This document shows, one piece after another, positions 43,561 to 52,449 of a stretch of DNA of 64,000 bases (position 1 is its first letter; each line of letters starts with the position of its first letter). The position numbers were made by a program, and so were the translations under genes. Under the pieces are notes generated by a model. It saw only the letters and a program-made list of their open reading frames with translations. It did no database searches and had not been told where the DNA came from. Source of the DNA: Massilia sp. HP4 (lineage in GTDB: Bacteria; Pseudomonadota; Gammaproteobacteria; Burkholderiales; Burkholderiaceae_D); NCBI RefSeq assembly GCF_005222695.1, contig NZ_STGG01000013.1:95665-159664 (forward strand). The letters run 5' to 3'.

Positions 43561-43718
43561 GGTCTTCGTCCCTGAATGTCGCCATGGCGCATGCGCGCGG
43601 CGGCTCACTGGGTTGGACCGGGCGGGCTTGTGTGCATTGCACCAGAGGCGAGCGGGTTTGACCTGCGTCGAGGCCGTTAAGACAGGGAAAGGGACGCTCG
43701 AGAAGCGGCTTGAGAAAC

Positions 43719-43752
43719 GGAAAAGCCGCTGACTCTTGCGAATCAGCGGCTT
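43719..43752 (-). terminator. Terminator of tRNA-fMet
   Basis: On the minus strand AAGCCGCTGA and TCAGCGGCTT (43743-43752 and 43723-43732) form a 10 bp stem with a ten-base loop, followed by TTCCGTTTC. It lies 7 bp past the CCA end of the tRNA. Confidence 0.75.
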
Positions 43753-43758
43753 CGAATC

Positions 43759-43835
43759 TGGTTGCGGGGACAGGATTTGAACCTGTGACCTTCGGGTTAT
43801 GAGCCCGACGAGCTGCCAGACTGCTCCACCCCGCG
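43759..43835 (-). tRNA. Initiator tRNA-fMet (CAT anticodon)
   Basis: This 77 nt cloverleaf has CCA encoded at the 3' end (43759-43761). The anticodon is CAT in GGGCTCATAACCC, whose three G-C pairs mark the initiator. The 5' base C opposes A at position 72, leaving the C1-A72 mismatch that formyltransferase and EF-Tu exclusion require. The T-arm GGTTCAAATCC is standard. It is a single-gene transcript with its own promoter and terminator. Confidence 0.97.
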
Positions 43836-43848
43836 TCTGATGAAATGA

Positions 43849-43877
43849 ATTATACGCCCATTCCCCTCATTAGGCAA
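43849..43877 (-). promoter_or_regulatory. Promoter of tRNA-fMet
   Basis: On the minus strand TTGCCT (-35, 43872-43877) and an exact TATAAT (-10, 43849-43854) are separated by 17 bp, and the -10 lies 13 bp before the tRNA 5' end. A strong stable-RNA promoter. Confidence 0.85.
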
Positions 43878-44021
43878 ATGCAATACGGCGGCCATGTGCG
43901 ATTGCAACACGATATAAGGCATGGTTGTCGTCAAAATGTACGCCTGCGTGGCACCCCAGCCCTGCCCTGCCATCCCCACATTCGGTGTAAAGTAATGGCA
44001 ATACCAATTCGTCACACGACC

Positions 44022-44603
44022 ATGAAATTCTGCTCCGAGTGCGCCCACCCTGTCCTGCTGGCCATCCCCGAAGGCGACAACCGGCCGCGCTACGTCTGCA
44101 CCCATTGCCACACGATCCATTACCAGAACCCGAAGCTCGTCGTCGGTTCCATCCCGGTGTGGGAGCGCGACGGCCAGCTCCAGGTCTTGCTGTGCAAGCG
44201 CGCGATCGAGCCGCGCTACGGCTACTGGACCTTGCCGGCCGGCTTCATGGAAAACGAGGAGACCACCGAGCAGGCGGCCGCGCGCGAGACCGAAGAAGAA
44301 GCCGGCGCCAATGTCGAACTCGGCCCCTTGTTCACCCTGCTCAACGTGGCCCATGTGCACCAGGTCCACCTGTTCTACCGGGCGCGCCTGCTCGACCTCG
44401 ACTATGCGGCAGGCATCGAAAGTCTCGACGTGCAGATGTTTACCGAAGACCAGATTCCCTGGGACGAACTGGCCTTCCCCACCATCCGCACCACGCTTGA
44501 ACTGTTCTTCGCCGACCGGATCAAAGTGCGCGAGGGCGGCAGCTTCGGCTTTCACAGCCGCGACATCCATCGCCCGATGATCGCCCCACGCGAACCGGAC
44601 TGA
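44022..44603 (+). CDS. Nudix hydrolase with N-terminal zinc ribbon
   Basis: This 193-residue protein starts with a zinc ribbon (Cys4-x2-Cys7 in KFCSECAHP and CTHCHT further on). A Nudix domain follows, whose box is intact: [23 protein letters not shown] matches Gx5Ex7REUxEExGU. The ribbon plus short Nudix layout resembles ADP-ribose/NADH pyrophosphatases, but it is shorter than NudC, so the substrate is uncertain. ATG 44022 was chosen for the ribbon at the very N-terminus. It is followed by aat after one base, so the two genes are probably one operon. Confidence 0.9.
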   Translation: MKFCSECAHPVLLAIPEGDNRPRYVCTHCHTIHYQNPKLVVGSIPVWERDGQLQVLLCKRAIEPRYGYWTLPAGFMENEETTEQAAARETEEEAGANVELGPLFTLLNVAHVHQVHLFYRARLLDLDYAAGIESLDVQMFTEDQIPWDELAFPTIRTTLELFFADRIKVREGGSFGFHSRDIHRPMIAPREPD

Positions 44604-44604
44604 C

Positions 44605-45360
44605 ATGATTCCCTGGCTCGAGACCGATACGCCGTTTCCCGACGTATCGAAGGCATTGACGGCCGAAGCGCCCGGCCTGCTCGCGGCCGGCGCCGATCTT
44701 TCGCCGCCGCGCCTGCTGCAAGCCTACCGCAACGGCATCTTCCCCTGGTTTTCCGAAGGCCAGCCCATCCTGTGGTGGAGCACCGATCCGCGCATGGTCC
44801 TGTACACGGCCGACTTCAAGGTCAGCGACAGCCTGGCCAAGACCCTGCGCAAGGTCGAGCGCAGCCGCCAGGGCGGTGGACGATGGGATGTGCGCTTCGA
44901 CAGCGCCTTCGGCGATGTGATGCGGGCCTGCGCCGCGCCGCGCCGCGACGGCCCCGGCACCTGGATTTCAGGCGAGATCATCGACGGCTACAGCGGCCTG
45001 CACGCGCTCGGCTACGCCCACTCGTCCGAAGTCTGGCTCGACGGCGAACTGGTCGGCGGCGCCTATGGTGTCTGCATCGGCCGCATGTTCTACGGCGAAT
45101 CGATGTTCGCGCGCGTGTCCGACGCCTCCAAGGTGGCGCTGGCCTACCTGGTGGCCTTCTTGCGCCAGAACGGCGTGGGGATGGTCGACTGCCAGCAGGA
45201 GACCGGCCACCTGGCCTCGCTCGGCGCGGCGCCGATCCCGCGCAGCCGCTTCCTGGAACACCTGCGCGCAGCCATCGGCGAGCCGCCGATCGACACCTGG
45301 CAGGTCGCGCCGCCGCTCGCCAGGCCCAGCCAGGCGCCGGCGACACCGTTGGATGGCTAA
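44605..45360 (+). CDS. aat: Leucyl/phenylalanyl-tRNA--protein transferase
   Basis: This 251-residue enzyme adds Leu or Phe to proteins starting with Lys or Arg, marking them for ClpS/ClpAP. Family blocks are present: [63 protein letters not shown] and the C-terminal [21 protein letters not shown]. It starts one base after the Nudix gene stop and is followed after 62 bp by bpt, so both transferases of the bacterial N-degron pathway are adjacent. Confidence 0.97.
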   Translation: MIPWLETDTPFPDVSKALTAEAPGLLAAGADLSPPRLLQAYRNGIFPWFSEGQPILWWSTDPRMVLYTADFKVSDSLAKTLRKVERSRQGGGRWDVRFDSAFGDVMRACAAPRRDGPGTWISGEIIDGYSGLHALGYAHSSEVWLDGELVGGAYGVCIGRMFYGESMFARVSDASKVALAYLVAFLRQNGVGMVDCQQETGHLASLGAAPIPRSRFLEHLRAAIGEPPIDTWQVAPPLARPSQAPATPLDG

Positions 45361-45422
45361 CGGTGGCGCCGACGGGTTTTCGCTAGAATAGGTCCATTCC
45401 ACGTCGTCTCGAGAGTTTTTGC

Positions 45423-46151
45423 ATGACGCACCTACACGACCTGCCATTTGCGACGCTGCAGTTCTACACGACGGCGCCCTATCCTTGCAGCTATCTCGAC
45501 GCGCGCCAGGCGCGCTCGCAGGTCGCCACGCCGTCGCACCTGATCAATGCCGACGTGTATTCAGAGCTGGTCAAGAACGGTTTCAGGCGCAGCGGCATCT
45601 TCACCTATCGCCCCTACTGCGATGGCTGCCAGGCCTGCATCCCGGTGCGCGTCAAGTGCGAGGACTTCACCCCCAACCGCACCCAGCGCCGCGCCTGGAA
45701 ACGCCACGGCGACCTGGTCGCGATGGTGGCCAACCTGGCCTTCTCCGACGAGCACTACGCGCTCTACCTGCGCTACCAGACCACGCGCCACGTCGGCGGC
45801 GGCATGGACCAGGACAGCCGCGACCAGTATGCCCAGTTCCTGCTGCAGAGCCGGGTCAACACGCGCCTGGTCGAGTTCCGCGAGCCCGACGGCACCCTGC
45901 GCATGGTGTCGATCATCGACGTCCTGTCCGACGGCCTGTCGTCGGTCTACACCTTCTTCGATCCCGACGTCGAGAACGCCTCGTACGGCACCTACAACAT
46001 CCTGTGGCAGGTGAACCAGGCCCACGAGCTGGGGCTGTCCTATGTCTACCTCGGCTACTGGATCGAACAGAGCCCCAAGATGGCCTACAAGATCAACTTC
46101 CGCCCGCTCGAAGCGCGCATCGACGGCGAATGGGGCGTCCTGCAGCGCTGA
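45423..46151 (+). CDS. bpt: Aspartate/glutamate leucyltransferase (bacterial arginyltransferase homologue)
   Basis: This 242-residue protein has both halves of the ATE family: the N-terminal part with [14 protein letters not shown] and the Cys-rich [16 protein letters not shown], and the C-terminal acetyltransferase-like part with [33 protein letters not shown] and [17 protein letters not shown]. The bacterial form transfers Leu from leucyl-tRNA to N-terminal Asp or Glu, a pathway that ends at ClpS. Placed directly after aat, it completes the N-degron pair. Confidence 0.96.
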   Translation: MTHLHDLPFATLQFYTTAPYPCSYLDARQARSQVATPSHLINADVYSELVKNGFRRSGIFTYRPYCDGCQACIPVRVKCEDFTPNRTQRRAWKRHGDLVAMVANLAFSDEHYALYLRYQTTRHVGGGMDQDSRDQYAQFLLQSRVNTRLVEFREPDGTLRMVSIIDVLSDGLSSVYTFFDPDVENASYGTYNILWQVNQAHELGLSYVYLGYWIEQSPKMAYKINFRPLEARIDGEWGVLQR

Positions 46152-46259
46152 ATCCGCCTGGCGGCGTGATACAAGTGCTAACAAAGTCATCGACACTCGA
46201 ATACGTGTCCTGGGGTCACGTCAAGTTAAAATGATGGGGAGATCCTTATTGAGCCCCCC

Positions 46260-47315
46260 ATGCCTGACAAATTCCTGTACACCCTCGTTCGTCCCGCACT
46301 GTTCTCGCTCGATGCAGAGGCAGCCCACAACCTGACCCTGCCCATGCTGCGCCGCGCAGCCGCGCTCGGCCTGACGGGCGCGTTCAGGAAGCCCTTGCCC
46401 GACCCGCGCACGGTCATGGGCATCACCTTCCCGAACCCGGTCGGCCTGGCCGCCGGCCTCGACAAGGATGGCGCCTATATCGACGGGCTGGCCGCGCTCG
46501 GCTTCGGCTCGATCGAGATCGGCACCGTCACCCCGCGCGGCCAGGCCGGCAACCCCAAGCCGCGCATGTTCCGCCTGCCGCGCGCCAAGGGCATCATCAA
46601 CCGCATGGGCTTCAATAACGGCGGCGTCGACGCCTTCGTGGCCAATGTCCAGGCCTCGCGCTTCTACCAGGAGCGGCGCGGCGTGCTGGGCCTGAACATC
46701 GGCAAGAACGCCGACACGCCGATCGAGAACGCGGCCGAGGATTACCTGCACTGCCTGCGCAAGGTCTATCCGTATGCGAGCTACGTGACGGTCAACATCT
46801 CGTCGCCCAACACCAAGAACCTGCGTCAGCTGCAGGGCGCCTCGGAGCTCGACAGCCTGCTGTCGCAACTCAAGCAAGAACAGACCAGGCTGGCCGACCA
46901 CCACGGCCACTACGTGCCGATCACGCTCAAGATCGCGCCCGACGTCGACGGCGACCAGATCCGCGACATCGCCGGCGCCCTGCTGCGCCACAAGATCGAT
47001 GGCGTCATCGCCACCAACACCACGCTCAACCGGCGCGACGTCGAAGGCATGAAGCATGCGCAGCAGGCCGGCGGCCTGTCGGGCGCGCCGGTGTTCGAAC
47101 AATCGAACATCGTGATCCGCGCGCTCAAGGCCGAACTGGGCGACGAGATCCCGGTCATCGGCGTGGGCGGCATCATGCGCGGCCAGGATGCGAAAGTGAA
47201 GATCGCGGCCGGCGCCCAGCTGGTGCAGCTGTACAGTGGCCTGATCTACGCCGGCCCGCGCCTGGTGCGCGAGTGCGCCGACGCCCTGCGCGAACAGCCC
47301 AAGAAAAAGAAATGA
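46260..47315 (+). CDS. pyrD: Dihydroorotate dehydrogenase (quinone), class 2
   Basis: This 351-residue flavoprotein attached to the inner membrane oxidises dihydroorotate to orotate in pyrimidine synthesis, using ubiquinone. The N-terminal amphipathic helix of class 2 enzymes ([20 protein letters not shown]) is followed by the barrel with [23 protein letters not shown], the catalytic-Ser block [17 protein letters not shown], and the FMN-binding GVGGI and [11 protein letters not shown]. Its stop overlaps the next start (ATGA), so it is coupled to the reductase gene. Confidence 0.97.
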   Translation: MPDKFLYTLVRPALFSLDAEAAHNLTLPMLRRAAALGLTGAFRKPLPDPRTVMGITFPNPVGLAAGLDKDGAYIDGLAALGFGSIEIGTVTPRGQAGNPKPRMFRLPRAKGIINRMGFNNGGVDAFVANVQASRFYQERRGVLGLNIGKNADTPIENAAEDYLHCLRKVYPYASYVTVNISSPNTKNLRQLQGASELDSLLSQLKQEQTRLADHHGHYVPITLKIAPDVDGDQIRDIAGALLRHKIDGVIATNTTLNRRDVEGMKHAQQAGGLSGAPVFEQSNIVIRALKAELGDEIPVIGVGGIMRGQDAKVKIAAGAQLVQLYSGLIYAGPRLVRECADALREQPKKKK

Positions 47316-48364
47316 GCCTGCCGCGCAAGAAGCTGGGACGCACCGACCTCGAGGTGACGACGGTCTGCCTCGGCACGATGACCTTCGGCGAGCAGAACAC
47401 CGAGCAGGAAGCGCACGCCCAGCTCGATTACGCGGTCGAACGCGGTATCAACTTCATCGATACCGCCGAGCTGTATCCGGTACCGCCGAGCGCGGCGACC
47501 CAGGGCTCCACCGAACGCTTCATCGGCTCCTGGCTCAAGGCCCGCGGTGGACGCAACAAGCTGGTGCTGGCGACCAAGATCGCCGGCCCGAATGCCAGCC
47601 AGGCCTGGATCCGCGGATCGAAGCATAACCACGACGCAGCCAGCCTGCACGCCGCCGTCGACGCCAGCCTGAAACGCCTGCAGACCGACTACATCGACCT
47701 CTACCAGCTGCACTGGCCGAGCCGGAACGTGCCGATCTTCGGCGCCAGCCAGTTCGATCCGCGCAAGGAGCGCGATGGCGTGGCGATCGAAGAGACGCTG
47801 CGCGCCCTGGGCGACCTGGTCAAGGCGGGCAAGATCCGCCACATCGGCGTGTCGAACGAAAGCCCGTGGGGTGTCTGCGAATTCATCAAGCAGGCCGAGA
47901 TCCACGGCCTGCCGCGCATCGCCACTGTCCAGAACCTGTACAACCTGACCGCGCGCGCCTTCGAGACCACGCTGCTCGACGAAGTCTGCTACCGCGAAGA
48001 CGTGAGCCTGCTGGCCTACAGCCCGCTCGCCTTCGGCCAGCTCAGCGCAAAATATGTCGACGACCCGCAGGCGCGCGGGCGCCTGACGATCTATCCGCCG
48101 ACCTGGAGCCCGCGTTACCTGCGGCCAAGCGTGTTCGAAGCGACCCGCGCGTATGCGGCGCTGGCGCGCGAGCACGGCTTGACGCCGGCGCAGATGGCGC
48201 TGGCCTGGTGCTATTCGCGCTGGTTCATGGGATCGACGATTGTCGGGGCGACCACGCTCGAACAGCTCAAGGAAAACATCGATGCGGCCGAGGTGGTGCT
48301 GGGCGACGAGGTGGTGAAGCGGATCGATGAGATCCACGCCCGGATCACCAATCCGGGCCAGTAA
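47312..48364 (+). CDS. Aldo/keto reductase (Tas-like)
   Basis: This 350-residue NADPH-dependent oxidoreductase is a TIM barrel of the AKR superfamily. [21 protein letters not shown] opens the barrel; [10 protein letters not shown] supplies the Asp and Tyr of the catalytic tetrad, VLATKIAG the Lys, and [12 protein letters not shown] the His. The overall pattern and length match E. coli Tas, whose natural substrate is unknown. It begins inside the pyrD stop (ATGA overlap at 47312). It ends just before the Fur-controlled promoter of fecI; no intrinsic terminator was seen. Confidence 0.92.
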   Translation: MSLPRKKLGRTDLEVTTVCLGTMTFGEQNTEQEAHAQLDYAVERGINFIDTAELYPVPPSAATQGSTERFIGSWLKARGGRNKLVLATKIAGPNASQAWIRGSKHNHDAASLHAAVDASLKRLQTDYIDLYQLHWPSRNVPIFGASQFDPRKERDGVAIEETLRALGDLVKAGKIRHIGVSNESPWGVCEFIKQAEIHGLPRIATVQNLYNLTARAFETTLLDEVCYREDVSLLAYSPLAFGQLSAKYVDDPQARGRLTIYPPTWSPRYLRPSVFEATRAYAALAREHGLTPAQMALAWCYSRWFMGSTIVGATTLEQLKENIDAAEVVLGDEVVKRIDEIHARITNPGQ

Positions 48365-48369
48365 TTGTA

Positions 48370-48413
48370 TTGACTTCGGCAACACCTATATAATAATGAG
48401 AATTATTCTCAAT
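48370..48413 (+). promoter_or_regulatory. fecI promoter with Fur box
   Basis: TTGACT (-35, 48370-48375) and AATAAT (-10, 48392-48397) have a 16 bp spacer. The perfect 7-1-7 palindrome TGAGAATTATTCTCA (48397-48411) overlaps the -10 and the start point and matches the Fur consensus. Iron-loaded Fur should repress the whole downstream iron-uptake operon. Confidence 0.9.
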
Positions 48414-48433
48414 TATTATACGGGTGACACCGA

Positions 48434-48964
48434 ATGGCGGGCCTCGATTCCACTGCGCAGCCACAGCTGACTACGCTGTACGCCGACCACCACGGCTGGT
48501 TGCAGGCCTGGCTGCGCCGCAAGCTGGGCTGCGCCTTCACCGCCGAAGACCTGACCCACGACACCTTCCTGCGCCTGCTGGTGCGGCCGCGCGCGCTGGA
48601 CGCCGGCACGAACCCGCGTGCCTATCTCACCACCATCGCCAAGGGGCTGGTGGTCGACCACTGGCGCCGCGCCGACATCGAGCGCGCCTGGCTGGCCGCC
48701 ATGCAGGAGCGCCCCGAGGCGCTGCATCCGTCGGCCGAGCACCAGGCCATCATCGTCGAGACCCTGGTCGAAGTCGACCGCGTCCTGGCCGCCCTGGCGC
48801 CGAAGCCGCGCGAAACCTTCTTGCTGGCCCACCTGCACGACCTCACCTATGCCGAGATCGGCGCCCGGCTGGGGGTGTCCGAACGCATGGTCAAGAAATA
48901 CATGGCCCAGGCCATGCTGCACTGCCTGACGGCGGCGTCCTCGTTCCACGCGGCGCTGGCGTGA
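48434..48964 (+). CDS. fecI: FecI-type ECF sigma factor
   Basis: This 176-residue protein has sigma region 2 (LQAWLRRKLGCAFTAEDLTHDTFLRLL, PRAYLTTIAKGLVVDHWRR) and region 4 (LAALAPKPRETFLLAHLHDLTYAEIGARLGVSERMVKKYM), the usual two-region ECF layout. It is the regulator of a FecI/FecR/receptor surface-signalling system: when the outer-membrane receptor is loaded, FecR releases the sigma factor. The Fur box in its promoter ensures expression only when iron is scarce. Start ATG 48434. Its stop overlaps the fecR start by four bases (GTGA). Confidence 0.93.
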   Translation: MAGLDSTAQPQLTTLYADHHGWLQAWLRRKLGCAFTAEDLTHDTFLRLLVRPRALDAGTNPRAYLTTIAKGLVVDHWRRADIERAWLAAMQERPEALHPSAEHQAIIVETLVEVDRVLAALAPKPRETFLLAHLHDLTYAEIGARLGVSERMVKKYMAQAMLHCLTAASSFHAALA

Positions 48965-49944
48965 GCATGCCTGACACCCAGGATATCCCCTACGCCACGC
49001 TCGAACAGGCGGCCGCGTGGTACGCCACCTTCCGCTCCGGCGCGGTGGACGACGATGAACGGCGGCGCTGGCAGGACTGGCTGGCGCGGGACGCCGGCAA
49101 CCGGCAGGCGTGGGCGCGGGTGGAAGCCATCAGCCAGCATGTCGCCATCGCCAGGCAGACGCCGGAGGCGTCGGGCGCGGCCCTGCATGCGCGCCAGGCG
49201 CAGGGCCAGCGCCGCAAGCTGGTCAAGACGCTGGCGCTGGCCGCCATCACCACCGGTCTTGGCTGGCAGCTGGCGCGGCAAGAAGAAGTGCAGGTGGCGC
49301 TCGCCGGGATCAAGGCATCGCACCGCGTCGGCGTGGGCGAGCGCAGAGAGACCGTGCTGGCCGACGGCACCCGGCTCTGGCTCGACTCCGGCACGGCCCT
49401 CGACCAGCGCTTCGACGACGCGCTGCGCCTGGTGGTGCTGCACCGGGGCGAGATCCTGCTGCAAAGCGGCCAGGATGCGCGCCGTCCCCTCGTCGTGCGC
49501 AGCCGCCAGGGCAGCATGCGCGCGCTCGGCACCCGCTTCCAGGTACGGCAATTCGACGGCAGCACGCGCCTGGGCGTGAGCGAAGGCCGGGTCGAAGTCA
49601 CGCCGTTCGATGCCCACGGCCCCATGCTGGTTGTCGAGCCCGGCCAGGAAATAACGTTTACGCGGGACGGCGTCGCGGCGCCCCGTCCCCTGCCGGCAAC
49701 CCGCGAGGCCTGGACGCAGGGCATGCTGGTCGCCGACGACCTGCCACTGGACGCCTTCCTGGCCGAGCTGTCGCGCTACCGGCATGGCTTCCTGGGCTGC
49801 GATCCCACAATCGCCAGGCTGCGCGTGGTCGGCGCCTTCCCGATCCACGACACCGACAAGGCGCTCGCCATGCTGGAAGCGGCGCTGCCGGTGCGGGCGC
49901 GCCAGGTGTTGCCGTGGTGGGTCAGCGTCGGTCCGAGAAAATAA
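48961..49944 (+). CDS. fecR: FecR-type anti-sigma regulator
   Basis: This roughly 327-residue inner-membrane protein has an N-terminal cytosolic domain with the sigma-binding WQDWLARDAGNRQAWARVE block, a membrane helix near residues 82-98 (LALAAITTGLGWQLA), and a periplasmic FecR domain (VGERRETVLADGTRLWLDSGTAL, then GTRFQVRQ). It ends with a secretin-like STN-type segment that meets the receptor signalling domain. The start may be GTG 48961, overlapping fecI, or ATG 48967. It controls the sigma factor encoded just upstream. Confidence 0.92.
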   Translation: MSMPDTQDIPYATLEQAAAWYATFRSGAVDDDERRRWQDWLARDAGNRQAWARVEAISQHVAIARQTPEASGAALHARQAQGQRRKLVKTLALAAITTGLGWQLARQEEVQVALAGIKASHRVGVGERRETVLADGTRLWLDSGTALDQRFDDALRLVVLHRGEILLQSGQDARRPLVVRSRQGSMRALGTRFQVRQFDGSTRLGVSEGRVEVTPFDAHGPMLVVEPGQEITFTRDGVAAPRPLPATREAWTQGMLVADDLPLDAFLAELSRYRHGFLGCDPTIARLRVVGAFPIHDTDKALAMLEAALPVRARQVLPWWVSVGPRK

Positions 49945-50025
49945 TCCGGCGGCCGGTTCCCCTTTTTGCGCGCCGTTCGGAAAGCAGGGTGAAGACCTTC
50001 ATTTTGCTCCTTTCCGAAAGCCCGT

Positions 50026-52446
50026 ATGACACCATCGCCAACCGCCCTCGCCGCCCGCCTGCTGGTATGCGGCATGTTCGCCTGTTCCCTGCCCGCCGTC
50101 GCGGCCGACGCCGCCGCGGTCCAGCAAGCCACGCTGCGCAACTACAGCATCGCGGCCGGCCCGCTGAACGCCGTGCTGGCGCGCTTCTCGGCCGCATCGG
50201 GCGTGTACATCGCCGCCAACGGCGCGCTCACCGCCGGCGTTGCCAGCCCCGGCGTACAGGGCCGGCTGGCGCCGCAGGATGCCTTGCTCCGCCTGCTGGC
50301 CGGCAGCGGGCTGCAGGCCGTATCGCAAGGCGACGGCCGCTACATCCTGCAGCAGGCCCCGGCAGCACCAGGCGCCGCCACGCCGCGCTCGGCCACCCTG
50401 CCGGCGCTGCCCAAGGTGCTGGTACGGGCCGACCGCGACCAGGCCCCGGGCGACGTCGACGGTTTCGTCGCCCGGCGCAGCAGTACCGCTACCAAGACCC
50501 TGACGCGCCTGATCGAGAATCCGCAATCGGTATCGGTGATCACGGCCGACGAACTGGCCAGCCGCAAGGCCGAGACGCTCGACGAAGCCCTGCGCTACAC
50601 GGCCGGCGTGACGCCCAACATGAAGCCGTGGGCGGTCGACGAATTCTCGATGCTGCGCGGCTTTGACCTGGGCGCGGCCGGCATCTTCCGCGACGGCCTG
50701 CTGACCTCGGGCCGCGCCTACGCGGCGCCGATCGAGCCGTATGGCCTGGAGCGCCTGGAAGTGCTGCGCGGCCCGGCTTCGGTGCTGTACGGCCAGTCGC
50801 CGCCGGGCGGCATGATCAACGCCGTCTCCAAGCGGCCCTCGGTCGATGCCGTGCGCGAGATCGGCATCGAATACGGCACCTATGACCGCAAGCAGTTCAA
50901 GGCCGACATCGGCGGCGCGCTTGACGAGCGTGCCGAATGGACCTGGCGGCTGACCGTGCTGGCGCGCGCATCGGGCACCCGCCTCGACCTCGACAGCGAC
51001 GACCGCGTCTACGTGGCGCCGGCCCTGACCTGGCGGCCGAACGCCGATACCAGCCTGACCCTGATGGCGCAATACCAGAAGGACGACCAGTCGTATGCCT
51101 GGCCCAACCAGCTGCGCAATCCCGGCCCCCTGGGCCAGCCGGCGGCGAGCGTGAACCTGGGCGGGCGCGACAACCGCTGGGAGCGCGAGAACCACGCCTT
51201 CGGCTACGAGTTCGAGCACCGCTTCAACGACACCTGGACCTTGCAGCAGAACCTGCGCTACACCGAACTGGCTCGCGACGAGACCAATGTCTTCCCGCGC
51301 GCGCTGCTGCTTGATGCCCGCTCGGTCACGCGCCTGTTCTATCCGCGCGGCTCGGCCTGGCGCGGCCTGCAGGCCGATACCCGGCTGCAAGCGAGCTTCC
51401 AGACCGGCGCGCTGGACCACAATGTGCTGGTCGGCGTGGACTATGCGGACAACAAGACTACCGACCGCTACCCGTACGCGATCACGCCGATGCCGAACCT
51501 CGACCTGTACGCGCCGGTCCATGGCGGACACGAGACGATCGTGCCGGCCGCCGCGCCGCGCAACGAGGTGCTTCCGCTCGAGCAGACCGGCCTGTACCTG
51601 CAAGACCAGCTGAAATGGGACAAATGGGTGGTGACCGCGGGCCTGCGCCACGACCGCGCCAGGAATTCGAACACGCGCGAACTGCCGGCCGCCGGCACGT
51701 CCACGCTGGCCTACCGCCAGTCGGCCAGCAAGACCACCGGCCGCCTGGGCGCCGTCTACCTGTTCGATTCCGGCTGGGCACCCTATGTCAGCTACGCGAC
51801 CTCGTTCACGCCGACGATCGGGCGCGACGTCGACGGCGAGCTGCTCAAGCCTTCCACCGGCCGCCAGCTCGAGGCCGGCCTGCGCTACCAGCCCGACAAC
51901 GCCAGCACCGTGTACACCGCCTCGGTCTTCAAGCTGGCGCGCCAGAACGTGACGACCGCCGCGCCGCAGGATCCGGCCGCCACGGTGCAGACCGGCGAAG
52001 TCGAATCGCAGGGCCTCGAGCTAGAGGCGCGCACCAACATCACGCGCAACCTGAGCGTGGTGGCCCAATACACCTGGCTCGATACCGAGATCACGCGCAG
52101 CAATTACGGCGACCGCGGCCTGTGGCAACCGGGCGCCGTCAAGCACAGCGCCTCGGTGTGGGCGCGCCAGGACTTCAGGCTGCTCGACACCGTGCAAGCC
52201 TACGGCGCGCTGGGGCTGCGCTACTACGGCAAGTCGCGCTCCTACCAGGACTACGATAACGAGAACATCAGCAATCCGGACTACGGCATGGTCGATGCCG
52301 CCTTCGGCATCGAGCGCGGGCCGTGGCGCTTCTCGGTCAACGTCAACAACCTGTTCGACAAGCAGGTCTTGCTCGATTGCGACGCCACCTTCTGCTATCG
52401 CAATGCGGAGCGCACCGCCAATGTGAGCGCCAGCTACCGCTTCTGA
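50026..52446 (+). CDS. TonB-dependent siderophore receptor with STN signalling domain
   Basis: This 806-residue outer-membrane transporter has a signal peptide (about 1-26, ending AVAAD) and an STN domain (about 38-100: LRNYSIAAGPLNAVLARFSAAS). The plug domain is at about 145-260 (IENPQSVSVITADEL, LEVLRGPASVLYGQSPPGGMIN) and a 22-strand barrel ends in the canonical aromatic NVSASYRF. The STN domain identifies it as a surface-signalling receptor that tells FecR when ligand is bound. FpvA/FoxA-like features suggest a hydroxamate or similar ferric siderophore, but the ligand is not predictable. It is energised by a TonB system, presumably the one at 28-31 kb. Confidence 0.94.
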   Translation: MTPSPTALAARLLVCGMFACSLPAVAADAAAVQQATLRNYSIAAGPLNAVLARFSAASGVYIAANGALTAGVASPGVQGRLAPQDALLRLLAGSGLQAVSQGDGRYILQQAPAAPGAATPRSATLPALPKVLVRADRDQAPGDVDGFVARRSSTATKTLTRLIENPQSVSVITADELASRKAETLDEALRYTAGVTPNMKPWAVDEFSMLRGFDLGAAGIFRDGLLTSGRAYAAPIEPYGLERLEVLRGPASVLYGQSPPGGMINAVSKRPSVDAVREIGIEYGTYDRKQFKADIGGALDERAEWTWRLTVLARASGTRLDLDSDDRVYVAPALTWRPNADTSLTLMAQYQKDDQSYAWPNQLRNPGPLGQPAASVNLGGRDNRWERENHAFGYEFEHRFNDTWTLQQNLRYTELARDETNVFPRALLLDARSVTRLFYPRGSAWRGLQADTRLQASFQTGALDHNVLVGVDYADNKTTDRYPYAITPMPNLDLYAPVHGGHETIVPAAAPRNEVLPLEQTGLYLQDQLKWDKWVVTAGLRHDRARNSNTRELPAAGTSTLAYRQSASKTTGRLGAVYLFDSGWAPYVSYATSFTPTIGRDVDGELLKPSTGRQLEAGLRYQPDNASTVYTASVFKLARQNVTTAAPQDPAATVQTGEVESQGLELEARTNITRNLSVVAQYTWLDTEITRSNYGDRGLWQPGAVKHSASVWARQDFRLLDTVQAYGALGLRYYGKSRSYQDYDNENISNPDYGMVDAAFGIERGPWRFSVNVNNLFDKQVLLDCDATFCYRNAERTANVSASYRF

Positions 52447-52449
52447 CGC

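Noticed and set aside
43759..43835. Integration site at tRNA-fMet
   Set aside because: No integrase, no duplicated tRNA 3' end and no composition change on either side.
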